A stretch of DNA of 64,000 nt from Lederbergia citri (GCF_018343625.1 NZ_JAGYPG010000001.1:1582231-1646230), one strand, 5' to 3'. Counted from the stretch's first letter, positions 35,670 through 45,887 are shown. Program-made: numbers and translations. Notes: generated from the letters alone by a model not told the origin.

Positions 35670-37826
35670 GTGCAGGGTGAAAAAATTTTCGCATTAGATA
35701 TCGGTACTCGTTCTGTTGTTGGCCTTATACTTGAAGAGAACGTTGAACAATATAAAGTGCTAGATTTAGTCGTAAAAGAGCATAAAGCAAGGGCGATGTT
35801 AGATGGTCAAATTCATGACATACAAGCTGTTGCACATGTAATCAAAGAAGTTAAAGATCAATTAGAAAAAACACATGGAAAACTTTCTAAGGTTTGTGTA
35901 GCTGCCGCTGGAAGATCATTGAAAACAGAACGTGCAAAAGCCGTCGTTAATATAAAAGGCAAGCCGATAATTAATCAAGAGGATATCCTCTATCTTGAGC
36001 TGACGGCAGTCCAAAATGCACAAGCAGCAGCTGCCGAACAGCAATCAGCGGAAAAAGTTAATTCCTATTATTGTGTAGGATACTCAGTTCTTCATTATTT
36101 TATAGATGATCAGCTCATAGGAAATTTAATTGATCAACAAGGTGATGAGGCATCAGTAGAAATTATTGCTACATTCTTGCCTCGAGTCGTAGTAGATTCG
36201 CTTATTAAGGCCTTACAAAGAGCAGACCTAGAGCTTGATGCTCTAACTTTGGAGCCGATTGCGGCAATTAACGTGCTTGTACCTGTCTCGATGCGTAGGC
36301 TGAATGTGGCACTAGTTGATATTGGAGCAGGAACATCTGATATCGCTATTACAAATACAGGAACAGTACTTGCATATGGAATGGTCCCCACTGCTGGCGA
36401 CGAAATAACTGAAGCTATCAGCGATCAGCTTCTACTCGATTTTCCAGAAGCCGAGCAAGCAAAAAGGGAACTTTGGGAGAAAGATTCCATAATTGTTCAC
36501 GATATTCTTGGTTTTGAAAATGAAATATTAAAATCTGATGTAGTTTCACAAATTTCTCCAGTCATTGATAAGCTTTCAAGAGAAATTAGTATGCAAATAA
36601 GAGAACTAAATAATGGACAAGCACCAAAAGCAGTCATGCTTGTAGGAGGAGGAAGTAAAACTCCTGAATTACCTAAAAGATTAGCCGAAATGCTGCAGTT
36701 ACCTGAAAATAGAGTTGCTATAAGAGGGGCAGAAGCCATTCAAGGATTAACATTTGCTGATCATATCCCTGGTGGACCAGAAAATATTACACCGATTGGA
36801 ATTGCTATATCTGCTAGAAAATCGCCGATACAATATGTAACAGTTACCGTAAACGAACAAACAACCCGGATGTTCGAGGTAAAGGAATTAACAGTTGCAG
36901 ATTGTATTCTTGCTTCAGGAATCATCATTAATAAGCTTTATGGAAAGCCTGGAATGGCTATATTCGCTACAATCAACGGGCAGCAAGTTACGATTCCTGG
37001 CTCATATGGTGAACCTCCTATTCTATTAAAAAATGGGAAGGAATGCAGTTTAGAAGATCCTGTTAAAAACGGGGATGTCATTATCGCTAAAAAAGGTGCG
37101 GATGGTGAACAATCACAAATTAGAATAAGAGATTTAATTGATGAGGTCCCTGAAAAGCGTGTTGTTATTAATGAAGAGTCTTATTATGTAAATTCAACCA
37201 TTCAGAAAAACGGTAAAAAGGCTGCACTTAACGATATGGTGAATGACCGTGACGTAATAACAGTCCACATTCCTAATACGGTATCCGAGCTCCTTATAAC
37301 ATTGAATAATAAAGAATTATCGAACATCACTCGTCCTTTTAAACTATTCATTAATGGTAAGGAACAAGTCATTCCTAATTTTACAGCTGAAATTTGGCTT
37401 AATGGTAATAAAGCAAATGTAAATGAACCATTGCCAGCCATCGTTGACCTAGATATTACAAGAAAACTGACGCCAACGATTCATAATCTTGCTTCATCTA
37501 TGGGTCACTTATTACAACGGTCCATCACAGTATTTTTTAATAATGAACGAATCATTATTTCGAAAAAAGCTGTTGAATATAACCGTAATGGAGAGATATT
37601 AAGACCAGATGATGAATTAAGTTCCGGAGACCATATTGAGTGGAACGAAACGAGCGAATCAGCATTCATATTTCAAGACATCTTTAATTATATTGAAATA
37701 CAAAAGCCAGAAAATGCAACTGGAAACTTTTCGCTTTTAATAAATAATGAAGAGGCTACATTTTATTCTCCTATCCAAAATGGTGATCATCTTGAAATTG
37801 TTTGGCCTACTGTTACAAATCATTAA
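35670..37826 (+). CDS. FtsA-like actin-fold ATPase with repeated C-terminal modules
   Basis: 718 residues. The N-terminal 385 follow FtsA/PilM-type ATPases: phosphate-1 loop (FALDIGTRSVVGLIL), an FtsA-like inserted domain (about 85-165), phosphate-2 (VALVDIGAGTSDIAI) and the adenosine motif (VMLVGGGSKTPELP). The C-terminal half is not FtsA: it holds about four related beta-rich modules, each ending in a turn such as NGDVIIAKK, DRDVITVHI, SGDHIEWNE or NGDHLEIVWP, which look like beta-grasp folds. No membrane-targeting amphipathic helix is evident. GTG start seven bases after GGAAGGTG. No ftsZ nearby; a division or envelope scaffold role is inference. Confidence 0.8.
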   Translation: MQGEKIFALDIGTRSVVGLILEENVEQYKVLDLVVKEHKARAMLDGQIHDIQAVAHVIKEVKDQLEKTHGKLSKVCVAAAGRSLKTERAKAVVNIKGKPIINQEDILYLELTAVQNAQAAAAEQQSAEKVNSYYCVGYSVLHYFIDDQLIGNLIDQQGDEASVEIIATFLPRVVVDSLIKALQRADLELDALTLEPIAAINVLVPVSMRRLNVALVDIGAGTSDIAITNTGTVLAYGMVPTAGDEITEAISDQLLLDFPEAEQAKRELWEKDSIIVHDILGFENEILKSDVVSQISPVIDKLSREISMQIRELNNGQAPKAVMLVGGGSKTPELPKRLAEMLQLPENRVAIRGAEAIQGLTFADHIPGGPENITPIGIAISARKSPIQYVTVTVNEQTTRMFEVKELTVADCILASGIIINKLYGKPGMAIFATINGQQVTIPGSYGEPPILLKNGKECSLEDPVKNGDVIIAKKGADGEQSQIRIRDLIDEVPEKRVVINEESYYVNSTIQKNGKKAALNDMVNDRDVITVHIPNTVSELLITLNNKELSNITRPFKLFINGKEQVIPNFTAEIWLNGNKANVNEPLPAIVDLDITRKLTPTIHNLASSMGHLLQRSITVFFNNERIIISKKAVEYNRNGEILRPDDELSSGDHIEWNETSESAFIFQDIFNYIEIQKPENATGNFSLLINNEEATFYSPIQNGDHLEIVWPTVTNH

Positions 37827-37827
37827 A

Positions 37828-37862
37828 AAACAGGCAGTTCACAATGTGAACTGCCTGTCATT
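37828..37862. terminator. Bidirectional terminator, FtsA-like gene and ytxGH
   Basis: A 13-base perfect stem (ACAGGCAGTTCAC) with a three-base loop and A/T runs on both sides. Confidence 0.9.
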
Positions 37863-38366
37863 TTACTCATTCATGGAGTTATTGATTTTATCCGCCATTT
37901 CTTTCGTCTTCTCAGTTATATTTTCTGATTGAGATTGTACTTGATCGATATTATCTTTCGCTTTGTCAGCCATGTTATCAGCTGTTTCATGAACAGTGTC
38001 TCTCCAGCCATCCACCATGTCTTTCGTGTTTTCTGCAACTTGATTGGATGCACCATTCATAGTATTACTGAATTGATCAGCTTTATCTTTCACCACTTCT
38101 ACTACGGTACTGCCTTTTTCCATTGCAACCTGGCGAAGCTGATTCGTTTTTTCCATAGCTGTCGAGGATATCTCAGAACCTTTTTCCATTACGGTTTCTT
38201 TCCATTCACCCGACTTTTCCTTCAAAGTTTCCATCTGGTTAGTGATATCGTTTCGAAGCTCTTTTCCTGATTTTGGAGCCATCATCAAAGCCGTTACCGC
38301 CCCTACAAGACTACCAACAATTATTCCTGTCATAAAACTTCCGGAATTATTTTGATTATTACTCAT
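37863..38366 (-). CDS. ytxH: YtxH-family general stress protein
   Basis: 167 residues: an N-terminal hydrophobic segment (about 12-32: FMTGIIVGSLVGAVTALMMA) followed by PKSGKELR, the YtxH signature, and a long amphipathic helical region rich in K, E and D like LEA-type stress proteins. ATG 38366 lies eight bases after GGAGG; five upstream in-frame codons overlap that site. Downstream of ytxG with 32 bases between; in B. subtilis this operon is sigma-B dependent. No clear sigma-B promoter was read here, and ytxJ is absent. Confidence 0.88.
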   Translation of the reverse strand: MSNNQNNSGSFMTGIIVGSLVGAVTALMMAPKSGKELRNDITNQMETLKEKSGEWKETVMEKGSEISSTAMEKTNQLRQVAMEKGSTVVEVVKDKADQFSNTMNGASNQVAENTKDMVDGWRDTVHETADNMADKAKDNIDQVQSQSENITEKTKEMADKINNSMNE

Positions 38367-38398
38367 GCTATCATCCTCCATCCTTTTGTTTTACTTTT

Positions 38399-38884
38399 CT
38401 ACCCTTCACTGCGTTCTAATTGATGGTTGTGGACTTTAACTTCAGAATCAAATGGTTTATAGTCTTGTTTTTTATTTTTTTCACCAAACCATTTATCTTT
38501 TAATTCTTTTGCAACTGCACCCCACTGCACTACTTGGGCTACTTTGTCTTGATTTCTAACCATTACTGATGAAATGGATGTCGTTACTTTTCTTACGGAA
38601 TCATTCATATCTTGTATCGTATTTCCAACATCCTTGACAGCCAAAACGACTGTATCAAGCTTCTCAACTTTGCCTTGAATATCGTCGGCAAGGGCATTTG
38701 TTTTATGTAATAGCATCGTTGTTTCACCTGTTACACCCTTTAACTGCGTTTCAAGGCCATCCAATGTATGAGAAACACTTTCTAGCGTTTCCTTCATTGC
38801 TTTTAAAGTTTTTGTTAAGCTTAGGACTAAAATAAAAAACGCTACCGCAATTAATGCCACACTTAAATATAAAATAATCTGCAT
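38399..38884 (-). CDS. ytxG: YtxG, DUF948 membrane-anchored protein
   Basis: 161 residues with one N-terminal TM helix (about 2-24) and a long coiled-coil region ([20 protein letters not shown] and repeats of hydrophobic heptads) typical of DUF948. AGGAGG precedes ATG 38884; the frame is open 15 codons further upstream but without a start signal. Operon with ytxH. Homologous to a B. subtilis general stress gene. Confidence 0.88.
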   Translation of the reverse strand: MQIILYLSVALIAVAFFILVLSLTKTLKAMKETLESVSHTLDGLETQLKGVTGETTMLLHKTNALADDIQGKVEKLDTVVLAVKDVGNTIQDMNDSVRKVTTSISSVMVRNQDKVAQVVQWGAVAKELKDKWFGEKNKKQDYKPFDSEVKVHNHQLERSEG

Positions 38885-39040
38885 GTATGCAGCACCTCCT
38901 AATGTACAATTCACTTTACCCTTGTTCAACTTTTCCTAAACTGATAAATTTATACTTCGTTACTATCGTGTTGATATCCTTCTTAATTATGTATTATAGT
39001 TCTCTTATTTAAAATTAAGTATTCCTAACATAATAATAAG

Positions 39041-39091
39041 AGGGGTTGCCCAAAGTCTTGCTAGTACAAGGCCAAATGGGGCAACCCCTAA
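39041..39091. terminator. Large hairpin at the edge of the type B repeat
   Basis: AGGGGTTGCCC pairs with GGGCAACCCCT across a 28-base loop; may terminate murC read-through on the minus strand. It also marks the left edge of the repeat block. Confidence 0.55.
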
Positions 39092-39109
39092 ATTATGTCT
39101 TTTCTGATG

Positions 39110-39470
39110 TCTAACTCTAGAGCTTAGCCCCTCGAGGTCAAATAACCTGAGTCAATAAAGTCAAAGAGCGACTTTTTTGCCTCAGAACATTTGCTTGTCG
39201 GAGGCCCGCAGGATGCGGGTCAGGAAGGCGTTGCGACGTACACAGATGTACTAGTGCAGGCGAAGCGACAGGACGTTGCCGTCTTAGCCTGCAACAGGAT
39301 GTTGCGTTATTAGCCTTCCTTCCTCTCTACAAGGGGCTTGCGCTTTTCTTAGTCCAGCTCCAGCGCCTAGCCCCTCTAGGTCAAATAACCTGAGACAGAA
39401 AAAGTCATAATACGGACTTTTTTGCCTCAGAACATTTGCTTGTCGGGGCTGTTCAAGGCGCTTACGCTTT
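39110..39470. repeat. Dispersed hairpin-rich repeat, type B (copy 1, tandem)
   Basis: About 360 bp between ytxG and murC. The block from CTCGAGGTCAAATAACCTG (39131) to CATTTGCTTGTCGG (39201) is repeated in shortened form at 39373-39446. Between them are hairpins CCCGCAGGATGCGGG (39205), GCGACAGGACGTTGC (39265) and GCAACAGGATGTTGC (39291), all with AGGA at the loop. The long block recurs inverted at 57010-57235. Confidence 0.85.
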
Positions 39471-39476
39471 TCTTCG

Positions 39477-40796
39477 TTATTGTGCCTTTTTTAATTGTTG
39501 CTGTAAAAGGCTTTCGTAGGCTGATTGAAACTTTTGAATATCGCCAGCCCCCATAAAGAGTAAGACCGAGTTATCTAGCATTAACAGTGGAGAGGTATCT
39601 TCTTCATTTAAAATTTCCGCACCGTCGATTCTATCTTTTAAATCATTAATGGATAATTTCCCATGATTTTCTCGAGCCGAACCGAAAATTTCACAAAGAT
39701 ATACCTTATCCGCTTCACCCAAGCTTTCACCAAATTCTTGTAAAAATGCTTGAGTTCGTGTAAAGGTATGCGGCTGAAAGACTGCAACGATTTGACTATT
39801 AGGATATTTTTGGCGAGCAGCGTTAATAGTCGCTTTAATTTCAACTGGATGATGCGCGTAATCGTCAACCAATACTTGATCTCCAATAACCTTCTCCGTA
39901 AAACGTCGCTTTACTCCGCCGAATGACTTCAACTGTATTTGAAGCACTTCTACATTAATTTCTTCATAATGACATAATGCAATAACGGATAAAGCATTTA
40001 ACACATTATGGTCGCCGAAGGTAGGAATTTCAAACGTTGCATAAAAGTGATTGCGAACGAACACATCAAATTTTGTTCCACTAGTTGATTTTTGAAGATT
40101 TCGAGCCTGGAAGTCATTTCCATCACCAAAACCATAAAATATAACGGGTACGTCAGCTTGTATTTTTTGAAGCTGTTCATCATCGCCATAAGCAACGATG
40201 GCTTTATTGACTTGCTTAGCCAATTGCTGAAAAGCAGAATAAACATCATCAATATTTGAAAAATAATCTGGATGATCAAAATCAATATTCGTCATAATAG
40301 CATAATCTGGGAAATAGGATAGGAAATGTCTTCGATACTCGCAAGCCTCAAATACAAAGTATTCCGCATTTTTTACTCCACTTCCGGTACCATCGCCAAT
40401 AAGATAAGAAGTTGGCTCTGCACCGCCCATGACATGGGAAAGTAAACCAGTTGTTGAAGTTTTCCCATGTGAACCGGTAACAGCTATACTTGTGAATTTT
40501 TTCATAAATTCGCCTAGAAAAGCATGGTATCTAATCACTGGAATCCCTTGACTCATTGCCTCTTCAATTTCTTCATGTGTATCTGGAAAAGCATTTCCGG
40601 CTATAACCGTCATGCCTTTTGTTATATTTTCGCGCTGAAAGGGTAAAATTTTTATATTTGAGTCCTCGAGGGCAGCTTGTGTAAAAAAGTATTTTCCTAC
40701 ATCTGATCCTTGCACGTTATATCCCATATCGTGAAGGATTTGTGCAAGTGCGCTCATCCCGGAGCCCTTAATACCTACGAAATGGTATACAGTCAT
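39477..40796 (-). CDS. murC: UDP-N-acetylmuramate-L-alanine ligase
   Basis: Adds L-alanine to UDP-MurNAc, the first step of the peptidoglycan stem peptide; cytoplasmic. 439 residues with the UDP-binding N-terminus ([16 protein letters not shown]), the Mur-ligase ATP loop [13 protein letters not shown] (about 105) and DYAHHPVEI in the C-terminal domain. GGAGG precedes the ATG. It lies downstream of sftA on the same strand, separated by 235 bases, as in B. subtilis. Confidence 0.96.
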   Translation of the reverse strand: MTVYHFVGIKGSGMSALAQILHDMGYNVQGSDVGKYFFTQAALEDSNIKILPFQRENITKGMTVIAGNAFPDTHEEIEEAMSQGIPVIRYHAFLGEFMKKFTSIAVTGSHGKTSTTGLLSHVMGGAEPTSYLIGDGTGSGVKNAEYFVFEACEYRRHFLSYFPDYAIMTNIDFDHPDYFSNIDDVYSAFQQLAKQVNKAIVAYGDDEQLQKIQADVPVIFYGFGDGNDFQARNLQKSTSGTKFDVFVRNHFYATFEIPTFGDHNVLNALSVIALCHYEEINVEVLQIQLKSFGGVKRRFTEKVIGDQVLVDDYAHHPVEIKATINAARQKYPNSQIVAVFQPHTFTRTQAFLQEFGESLGEADKVYLCEIFGSARENHGKLSINDLKDRIDGAEILNEEDTSPLLMLDNSVLLFMGAGDIQKFQSAYESLLQQQLKKAQ

Positions 40797-41031
40797 ATTT
40801 GAACCTCCAACAATCTTCTGTCTATTTGCATCATATGATTTAGAACCACATTTTGCTCAAAATCGCTTTTATCAATCCTCGCCATTATTATTTACGGCAG
40901 AAAGATTAGTATGTAAAAGCCTTAGTAATGTTTTATGATAATTTTTGTATTTAGTCATTATAGCATTGAATATGTTAAATGACCATTTCTCATCTAAACA
41001 CCCAAAAATAAGAATAACATTTTCAGCCTTT

Positions 41032-43401
41032 TTATTCTAGAGAATCTTTTAGTACTTTTAGTTCATTCTCGTTAATCAGTACATCTCTCGGCTTGCTTCC
41101 TTTTGCTTCAGAGATGATTCCTTGCTGTTCCATCATCAATATTAGCCGTGCAGCACGATTATAGCCAATTCTAAACTGTCTTTGGAGAAGTGAAGTAGAA
41201 GCACTACCTTGACTGACGACAAAATCACATGTCTCTAAAAACAGTTCATCTTCGTCTTCTTGTACTTGTGCTCTTTTCAATAATTCTTCCTGCTCAAACA
41301 TATAGTTTGGCTTTCCTTGAGTACGCACAAATTCTACAACTCGATCGATCTCTTGATCAGATACAAAAGTTCCTTGTAGTCTTACAGGCTTGGATGATCC
41401 ACTTCCTAAAAATAACATATCGCCTCGACCAAGCAGTTTTTCGGCCCCACTTATATCTATAATCGTTCGAGAATCAACTTGAGAGGAAACGGAAAAAGCA
41501 ATTCGTGTCGGCACATTTGCTTTGATTAAACCCGTAATGACATCAACGGAAGGTCGCTGTGTTGCGATAATCAAGTGGATTCCACATGCCCTTGCCTTTT
41601 GAGCGATCCGACAAATTGATTCCTCAACATCTGTTGGTGCCATCATCATTAAATCGGCCAACTCATCTATCACAACAACAATGTATGGCAGTTTGTCGCT
41701 ATAATGTCCGCTCTCCACAGCCAACTCATTAAAGCGGCTTATATCACGAACACTTGCATGCGAAAATAACTCATAGCGGCGCTCCATCTCATCTACAGCC
41801 CATTTTAATGCAGCAGTGGCAGCTTTAACATCAGTAATGACAGGACTCACTAGATGTGGAATATGATTGTAAGGCGCAAGTTCCACCATTTTTGGATCAA
41901 TCAATAAAAGTTTTAGCTCATCTGGTTTCGCTTTATAAAGCAAGCTAACTAATATGGAATTAATACAAACACTTTTTCCCGAACCTGTGGCCCCTGCTAT
42001 TAGTCCATGCGGCATTCTACTTAAATCCGTAACGACTGGAACCCCTGAAATATCGAGACCGAGGACAGCGGTAAGGGACGACTGACTTTGTAAAAACGCT
42101 TTGCTTCCGATAATTTCACTAATTTGGACAGGTCTGCTCTCATAATTTGGAATCTCAATGCCAATCGAACGTTTTCCCGGGATTGGCGCTTCAATTCGGA
42201 TATCCTTAGCTGCCATACTTAATTTAATATCATCACTAAGATTTGTGATCTTACTTACTTTCACTCCCCGTTCCGGCTGAACTTCAAACCTTGTAACAGC
42301 TGGACCTTGACTTACGTGGACAACATGGGCATTTACATTAAAATTTTTAAGCGTTTCGTTTAGTAATTCTTTTTGTTCTTCCAGCCACTCTCTATTTTCT
42401 GACATAATCACTGGAGGTTTCAATAGTCTTAAGGATGGAAAATTATAATCATCTTGTAATGTACTTGATTCTAAAATGGTTGCAGCTGTTTCTTCTTTAG
42501 CTATTTGGATTGGCTTTTGTGTCTCTATTTTTTCATTTTGTCTGTTTTGCCATTTTTCTTTATCTTTTTTTAACATTAGAACATTAAAAGGTAAATGGGT
42601 TCTTTGGGGTTCTCTTTCTTTTACAACTTCTTTCTGTGGTTGTTCTTTTTCTAAAACAAGGTCCTCCATCATATCGATTTCCTTTGTTTTCACTTGCTCT
42701 ACAAAGTCAACGTCCTGAACTATACTTTCATCTTCCCAACTTGTGGCTTCATTAAGATTTTCTTCGAGCTGTGTTTCTGCAATTCCATCTTGAATTGTAA
42801 TATCGGTTTCCTTTGTTTCCACTTGCTCTACAAAGTAAATGTCCTGAACTATGCCTTTATCTTCTAAATCTTTAGATCCATCTTCCCAAATTGTGTCTTC
42901 ATCAAGATTTTCCTCGAGCTTTGTTTCTTCAATTCCATCTTGATTTATAAAAAAAGAATCATTCAATTCGTATTCAAATTCCACTTTCTCAGGGCGTTCA
43001 AAGCCATAAATTGGAGATGGAATCTCTGTTAGACGGAATGGCTGTTTTATAGTTGATACAACTTTTCTACTATCGGTCTTTTTATTAAGTAGTTGTTTTT
43101 CCTCATTTTGTTGCATTTCAAGGTTTTTATTTTGTGAATTTTGCGATACACTTCGCACACTGATATTTTTGTCTGCTCTTTGTCTCTGATTTTGGTTTAT
43201 TCGTTCTGGTTTTATTTCCCTTTTTCTCGGAGGATCTTCAATTAAAGGAAATCGAAAATTTCCTTTCGGATAGTGGTATTTCATACGAGTATCTATTTCC
43301 AGATGCTGAGCAGGAGGCTTAGCAGCTTGCTTTGATTCATGATAATTTTCTTCTTCTGTTTCATCCATTAATTTAGAAAATATTTTTTTCAACCAGGACA
43401 T
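41032..43401 (-). CDS. sftA: DNA translocase SftA (soluble FtsK/SpoIIIE family)
   Basis: Moves chromosome DNA away from the closing division septum. 789 residues. Instead of membrane helices it has a long disordered acidic N-terminal region (about 1-320), which is the mark of SftA versus SpoIIIE. The motor follows: Walker A AGATGSGKSV (about 470), Walker B VVVIDELADLMM (about 565), ATQRPSVDVITG, and a C-terminal winged-helix gamma domain that reads oriented DNA motifs. The disordered region contains a partial tandem duplication (DNA 42680-42945). Confidence 0.95.
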   Translation of the reverse strand: MSWLKKIFSKLMDETEEENYHESKQAAKPPAQHLEIDTRMKYHYPKGNFRFPLIEDPPRKREIKPERINQNQRQRADKNISVRSVSQNSQNKNLEMQQNEEKQLLNKKTDSRKVVSTIKQPFRLTEIPSPIYGFERPEKVEFEYELNDSFFINQDGIEETKLEENLDEDTIWEDGSKDLEDKGIVQDIYFVEQVETKETDITIQDGIAETQLEENLNEATSWEDESIVQDVDFVEQVKTKEIDMMEDLVLEKEQPQKEVVKEREPQRTHLPFNVLMLKKDKEKWQNRQNEKIETQKPIQIAKEETAATILESSTLQDDYNFPSLRLLKPPVIMSENREWLEEQKELLNETLKNFNVNAHVVHVSQGPAVTRFEVQPERGVKVSKITNLSDDIKLSMAAKDIRIEAPIPGKRSIGIEIPNYESRPVQISEIIGSKAFLQSQSSLTAVLGLDISGVPVVTDLSRMPHGLIAGATGSGKSVCINSILVSLLYKAKPDELKLLLIDPKMVELAPYNHIPHLVSPVITDVKAATAALKWAVDEMERRYELFSHASVRDISRFNELAVESGHYSDKLPYIVVVIDELADLMMMAPTDVEESICRIAQKARACGIHLIIATQRPSVDVITGLIKANVPTRIAFSVSSQVDSRTIIDISGAEKLLGRGDMLFLGSGSSKPVRLQGTFVSDQEIDRVVEFVRTQGKPNYMFEQEELLKRAQVQEDEDELFLETCDFVVSQGSASTSLLQRQFRIGYNRAARLILMMEQQGIISEAKGSKPRDVLINENELKVLKDSLE

Positions 43402-43552
43402 TTTATCCCTCTATTCTTTCAATTCTGTATAAATACGGTCTTTATACCTGATACCGTCATAGCTGTCATTTATTCATTATAACAAAAATGCGGATAAAAA
43501 TTGAGGTAAATGGAACATTATAAAAGAATCACGATTAAAAGGAGGAGAATGA

Positions 43553-44212
43553 ATGAAATTTGCAAAATCGGTGATTTGTGTTGGCCTTGCTTCCGTCATA
43601 TTTATGGGAGGATGTGCAACCAACAATAAAAATAACGATCGAATCGCAAATAATGATAATAATACACCACTCGGAGTTCGATATAACCCAAACGTTGACA
43701 CCAACAGAAATTGGACAGACAATAATCGAAATGTGACAACAAGGGATGGATACGGTGTTAATAACACAAGAACGAGATATGGTGCAAACAATAATACAGG
43801 ATTTAATAACACAGGTACTGGAGTAAATAATAACACTGGGTTTGGAGTAAATAATAATCGTGATTTCAATGACAATGATCGAATCGATGTAGCAGACAAT
43901 ATTGCAGATGAGATTACCAAGCTTAAAGAGGTCGATACAGCAAATGTTCTTGTTACTAGGCGAAATGCTTATGTAGCAGTAAAGTTAAGCAATACAGGAA
44001 ATAACGAAATGAATAATACGGTACAAAGAAAAATCGCTAAACAGGTTAGAGATGTCGATAATAATATCGATAATGTCTACATTTCAGAAAACCCTGATTT
44101 CTTTAATCGAATGACTGGATATAGAAATGACATAAATGCTGGACGTCCTGCTAGTGGTTTCTTTAATGACTTTAGCGATACTGTACGAAGAGTGTTTCCA
44201 AACGCACGATAA
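43553..44212 (+). CDS. YhcN/YlaJ-type sporulation lipoprotein
   Basis: 219 residues with a signal peptide and lipobox (FMGGC, cysteine about 21). A roughly 85-residue Asn/Thr/Gly-rich low-complexity stretch follows (for example GVNNNTGFGVNNNRDF), then a folded C-terminal domain (VADNIADEITKLKEVDTANV; RKIAKQVRDVDNNIDNVY) characteristic of YhcN/YlaJ proteins, which are spore-associated lipoproteins in Bacillus. Good AGGAGG site. Transcribed away from sftA. Confidence 0.85.
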   Translation: MKFAKSVICVGLASVIFMGGCATNNKNNDRIANNDNNTPLGVRYNPNVDTNRNWTDNNRNVTTRDGYGVNNTRTRYGANNNTGFNNTGTGVNNNTGFGVNNNRDFNDNDRIDVADNIADEITKLKEVDTANVLVTRRNAYVAVKLSNTGNNEMNNTVQRKIAKQVRDVDNNIDNVYISENPDFFNRMTGYRNDINAGRPASGFFNDFSDTVRRVFPNAR

Positions 44213-44279
44213 ATAATAATAACACTGAGGAAACGCATTGATTTATGCAAGGAGATCGATTAAGCGTTACTAAAAATAA

Positions 44280-44316
44280 GACATGCCCTTTAGCAATTGC
44301 GGAGGGCATGTTTTCA
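44280..44316. terminator. Bidirectional terminator
   Basis: ACATGCCCT / AGGGCATGT stem with A-rich left and T-rich right flanks; serves the lipoprotein gene and the small membrane-protein gene. Confidence 0.85.
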
Positions 44317-44319
44317 CGT

Positions 44320-44508
44320 TCACCAAAAAATACCTATAATAGCAAGCGCCCCTAAAATAATTCCTCCAACCGTCCCTATTGTACTAGAATCAAAAATTGG
44401 CCTTTTTGTAAAAAATTTAATATCTTCTATATCCGATTCCAACTTCCTTACCATTTCCTTAAGTTCTGCAATTTCAGTCATCAATTGGTCTTGATTTTGT
44501 TCGTTCAT
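44320..44508 (-). CDS. Small coiled-coil membrane protein
   Basis: 62 residues: a hydrophilic coiled-coil (about 8-35, LMTEIAELKEMVRKLESDIE) and a C-terminal TM helix (GTVGGIILGALAIIGIFW), a tail-anchored layout. GAGGTG six bases before ATG 44508 supports this start. Family not recognised. Confidence 0.6.
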   Translation of the reverse strand: MNEQNQDQLMTEIAELKEMVRKLESDIEDIKFFTKRPIFDSSTIGTVGGIILGALAIIGIFW

Positions 44509-44683
44509 TATTTTCACCTCTACATTACTAATCTTTGTCTAATATATACGTTTTAATTAAAGTTTAGTTTCAATCAAGTTACATTGAATCCTATATTCAT
44601 GTTTGAGGTCAATTAGAAATGGGATAAGAAAAAAGTGTACAATAATAATATTAAATATTTCATATGGAAAGGATTGGGCATGT

Positions 44684-45856
44684 TTGTTAACTCTCATCAA
44701 AAACGGTGAAGTCTATTCTCCTGATTTTATTGGCAAAAAGGATATCCTAGTGGTTGATCGAAAGATTGGATTTATTCAAGAGCGAATTGATGTCCCTACG
44801 GATTTTGTCCATATACATGTTGTGGACGCAACTGGAAAAATAGTTGTTCCTGGATTTATTGATGCCCATGTACATATTACTGGTGGAGGAGGCGAAGGCA
44901 GTTATAGAACTAGAACCCCCGAACTCCAGTTGACTGATGCTACCCTTGCAGGAGTGACAACGATTATTGGTGTAATTGGCACGGATGGCACAACAAGAAC
45001 AATGACCAATTTAATTGCCAAAGCAAGAGCGCTAGAGGAAGAAGGAATTACTTGCTACGTTCAAACAGGTTCCTATCAAGTTCCAGTTAAAACTTTAATG
45101 GATAAAATTGAAGATGATATTATTCTTGTTGATAAAATTATCGGCGTAGGAGAAATTGCAATATCAGATCATCGTTCATCTCAACCAACAGTAGAAGAGC
45201 TTGCGAAAATTGCATCCGCAGCAAGAATCGGTGGTATGCTTTCAGGCAAAGCTGGGATCGTAAATATACACGTTGGCGACAGTTATGAACATTTACGTTT
45301 AATTGAAGAAGTCATAAAAACAACGGAAATACCTATCCAGCAATTTTATCCAACTCATATAAATCGAAATCCTCATTTGTTTGAAGCAGCGGTCGAATAT
45401 GCAAAAATTGGTGGCTATATCGACTTTACTACAAGCTCTATACCAAATAAGGAAAACGATTGGAATATTAAATCGAGTAAAGGTTTAAGAAGATTGCTAG
45501 ATGACGGGATTGATATAGAGCAAATCACCTTCACTTCCGATGCTCAAGGGAGTCTACCCAAATTTGATGAGCAAGGAAATTTTACGGGATTAGGAATTGG
45601 AAAAGTCTCTTCACTTTTTGAGGAAGTACGGGATGCTATTTTGATAGAAGGCATTTCCCCAGCAGTCGCTTTTAAAGTGATTACACAAAATCCCGCATCC
45701 ATACTAAAACTAGAGCAAAAAGGGACGATTGCAGCAGGAAAAGATGCTGATTTAGTAATACTGAACAAAGAAGATTTGACCATTGATAATGTTTTCGCAA
45801 TGGGGAGAATGATGGTTGAAAATGGAGAAGCAATTGTAAAAGGTACTTTCGAATAA
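44684..45856 (+). CDS. iadA: Isoaspartyl dipeptidase (beta-aspartyl peptidase)
   Basis: Hydrolyses beta-aspartyl dipeptides from damaged proteins. 390 residues, the same length as E. coli IadA. Amidohydrolase metal ligands are in FIDAHVHITGGGGEG, with IGVGEIAISDHRS, NIHVGD, PTHINRN and the catalytic aspartate in FTSDAQGSLP. The open frame begins earlier, but the TTG at 44684 (ten bases after AAAGGA) gives the family N-terminus LTLIKNGEVY. Monocistronic with a strong terminator. Confidence 0.88.
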   Translation: MLTLIKNGEVYSPDFIGKKDILVVDRKIGFIQERIDVPTDFVHIHVVDATGKIVVPGFIDAHVHITGGGGEGSYRTRTPELQLTDATLAGVTTIIGVIGTDGTTRTMTNLIAKARALEEEGITCYVQTGSYQVPVKTLMDKIEDDIILVDKIIGVGEIAISDHRSSQPTVEELAKIASAARIGGMLSGKAGIVNIHVGDSYEHLRLIEEVIKTTEIPIQQFYPTHINRNPHLFEAAVEYAKIGGYIDFTTSSIPNKENDWNIKSSKGLRRLLDDGIDIEQITFTSDAQGSLPKFDEQGNFTGLGIGKVSSLFEEVRDAILIEGISPAVAFKVITQNPASILKLEQKGTIAAGKDADLVILNKEDLTIDNVFAMGRMMVENGEAIVKGTFE

Positions 45857-45887
45857 TTAATATTACGGATATTATGTTAGGGAAAGC

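Noticed and set aside
35670..37826. True FtsA
   Set aside because: No adjacent ftsZ, a long extra C-terminal half and no recognisable membrane-binding helix; kept as FtsA-like.
41229..41462. 77-codon plus-strand frame inside sftA
   Set aside because: Lies over the conserved motor-domain codons of sftA, has no ribosome binding site and no recognisable protein features.
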